A stretch of 6,112 nt of DNA, taken from NCBI GenBank assembly GCA_023461135.1, contig JAEWNX010000315.1, forward strand, positions 1-6,112, in the 5' to 3' direction. This document shows, in pieces, positions 5,143 through 6,112 of this stretch; the first letter of the stretch is position 1, and each line of letters begins with the position of its first letter. The translations under genes were made by a program, and so were the position numbers. The notes beneath the pieces were generated by a model, which was not told the DNA's origin, searched no databases, and saw only the letters and a list, made by a program, of their open reading frames with translations. Source of the DNA: Pseudomonadota bacterium. GTDB taxonomy: Bacteria > Pseudomonadota > Alphaproteobacteria > Caulobacterales > Aquidulcibacteraceae.

Positions 5143-5161
5143 GTGCGCTCTCCAACTCCCA

Positions 5162-6112
5162 TCATAGCACCGGCGCTCCTTCCGGCTTACCCGCGCGGCG
5201 CTCTTCCGCTTCGCGCAGGACGCGCTGGTAAACCGCCATCGTTGCGGTCTGCAGCGCTTGCTTCGAATACAAGTGATGCACGCGTTCACGGCCCTTGCGG
5301 CCCATGGCGGCGCGCTGGTCGGGCGTGAGATCCAGCATCCGTTCGATTGCGCCGGCAAGCGCTTGGGCTGCGCCCGGTGGCACAAGGAAACCCGTTTCGC
5401 CTTCGATCACCGTCTCGGTGAAGCCGCCGAGATTGCTCGCGATCACAGGCACGCCCATGGCTTGCGCCTCCACCGCGCCGCGCCCGAACGCCTCGGGTTC
5501 CGTCACTGGGAAAACCGCCATGTCCGAAGCCGCAAACGCAAGATTCATGTGCCGCAGATGACCCACGACCGCCACAACGTCGTGCAGTTGGGCCTTTTCG
5601 ATGGCAGCGTTGATCTCTTCTACGTAACCCGCGCGCCCCTGCGCATCGCCCGCCACGATCACCTTGATCGCGCCGGGCCTGCGCCGCTCGATCATGGCGA
5701 TGGCGTCGATCAGGACGAGCTGACCTTTCCACCGCGTCAGTCGCGCCGGCGCCATCACCACGCAGCGTGCATCGTTGGGCGCAACGTTCCATTCCGCGCG
5801 CTGCGCCTTGGCGTCCTCGGCGCTCACGCGCGCGCCATCGAAGACATCGAGATCGACGCCGCGCGGGATCGCGACGATCTGCTCGCGCTTGGCGTCGTAG
5901 AATTCCAGGATGTGCTCGCGCGTGTATTCCGAATTGGCGATGACGACATCGCCGCGCGCCATGACCGAATTGTAAAAACGTTTCAAAGGCGAGCGCGCAT
6001 TGTAGATGCCGTGGAACGTCGTCACGAACGGAATGCCCGCAAGCCGCGCCGCCAGCAGAGCGCTCCACGCCGGCGGCGGGGGGCGCGGGGGGATGACCAG
6101 GCCCAGTGGCTT
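5162..6112 (-). CDS. Glycosyltransferase family 4, 5' end outside the window
   Basis: The visible 316 residues form most of a GT-B fold retaining glycosyltransferase; the start lies beyond the right edge. Counting from the first visible residue, the N-terminal domain includes PAWSALLAARLAGIPFVTTF (14-33), HG at 34-35 and ANSEYTREHI (59-68). The C-terminal domain has the donor-binding pattern ARLTRWKGQ (123-131; R124, K129) and the E-x7-E motif E207-AFGRGAV-E215, then the ASNLGGFTE and GETGFLVPPG stretches. It is closest to the WaaG/RfaG-like and capsule-type GT4 proteins. A GTG at 6025 is a possible internal start but would cut off conserved residues, so the gene is treated as continuing to 6112 and beyond. 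The stop TGA is at 5162-5164. It sits 19 nt before the GT9 gene, so both probably act in the same glycan pathway, such as LPS core. An odd proline run (PPRPPPP, 8-14) lies near the edge. Confidence 0.92.
   Translation of the reverse strand, partial: KPLGLVIPPRPPPPAWSALLAARLAGIPFVTTFHGIYNARSPLKRFYNSVMARGDVVIANSEYTREHILEFYDAKREQIVAIPRGVDLDVFDGARVSAEDAKAQRAEWNVAPNDARCVVMAPARLTRWKGQLVLIDAIAMIERRRPGAIKVIVAGDAQGRAGYVEEINAAIEKAQLHDVVAVVGHLRHMNLAFAASDMAVFPVTEPEAFGRGAVEAQAMGVPVIASNLGGFTETVIEGETGFLVPPGAAQALAGAIERMLDLTPDQRAAMGRKGRERVHHLYSKQALQTATMAVYQRVLREAEERRAGKPEGAPVL

Noticed and set aside
5143..5385. N-terminal extension of the GT9 gene to 5385
   Set aside because: It would overlap the conserved C-terminus of the GT4 gene; the ATG at 5142 has a good ribosome binding site and begins the fold at the right distance.
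1..6112. Search for insertion sequences, CRISPR repeats, tRNA/rRNA genes, toxin-antitoxin pairs and intrinsic terminators with T-tracts
   Set aside because: None was seen by eye: no transposase motifs, no regularly spaced repeats, no cloverleaf, and none of the hairpins is followed by a T-run in its gene's direction.

Overview
The window is GC-rich (third codon positions strongly G/C) and looks like an alphaproteobacterial chromosome, probably a Caulobacterales or hyphomonad-type organism. The evidence is the IF-3, L35 and L20 proteins, the alphaproteobacterial N-terminus of IF-3, and promoter candidates that fit the Caulobacter housekeeping pattern (TTGACGS, 10-14 nt, GCTANAWC). Genus-level assignment is not possible from sequence alone.

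Layout, left to right. Positions 4-60 hold three back-to-back hairpins just past the end of rplT. On the minus strand lie rplT (74-430) and rpmI (457-660), an L35-L20 pair with its own candidate promoter. On the plus strand is a three-gene cassette. A 373-aa exported protein (884-2005) overlaps by ATGA a 169-aa exported protein (2002-2511) that carries a second copy of the first protein's C-terminal Cys-containing module. These are followed by a small two-helix membrane protein (2565-2990). Facing the cassette on the minus strand is a small lipoprotein gene (2994-3428). Then come infC (3495-4043, minus), a GT9 glycosyltransferase (4141-5142, minus) and a GT4 glycosyltransferase (5162 to beyond the window edge, minus). 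The two glycosyltransferases are 19 nt apart and look like an operon for a surface glycan such as lipopolysaccharide core.

How they work together: infC, rpmI and rplT are translation genes that are contiguous in many bacteria. Here infC is about 2.8 kb from rpmI, with four envelope-type genes between (three on the opposite strand). Each half appears to have acquired its own promoter. Most of the non-translation genes encode exported, membrane-anchored or envelope-glycan products.

The two strongest observations are as follows. First, the start of infC is almost certainly an AUA codon at 4043, giving the full-length 182-aa IF-3, and not the GUG at 3992 that a standard gene caller would choose. 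Second, the coupled pair of exported proteins shares a duplicated two-cysteine module of unknown function. No mobile element, CRISPR array, tRNA or rRNA was seen. No gap longer than 300 nt lacks a gene; the largest (661-883) holds divergent promoters.
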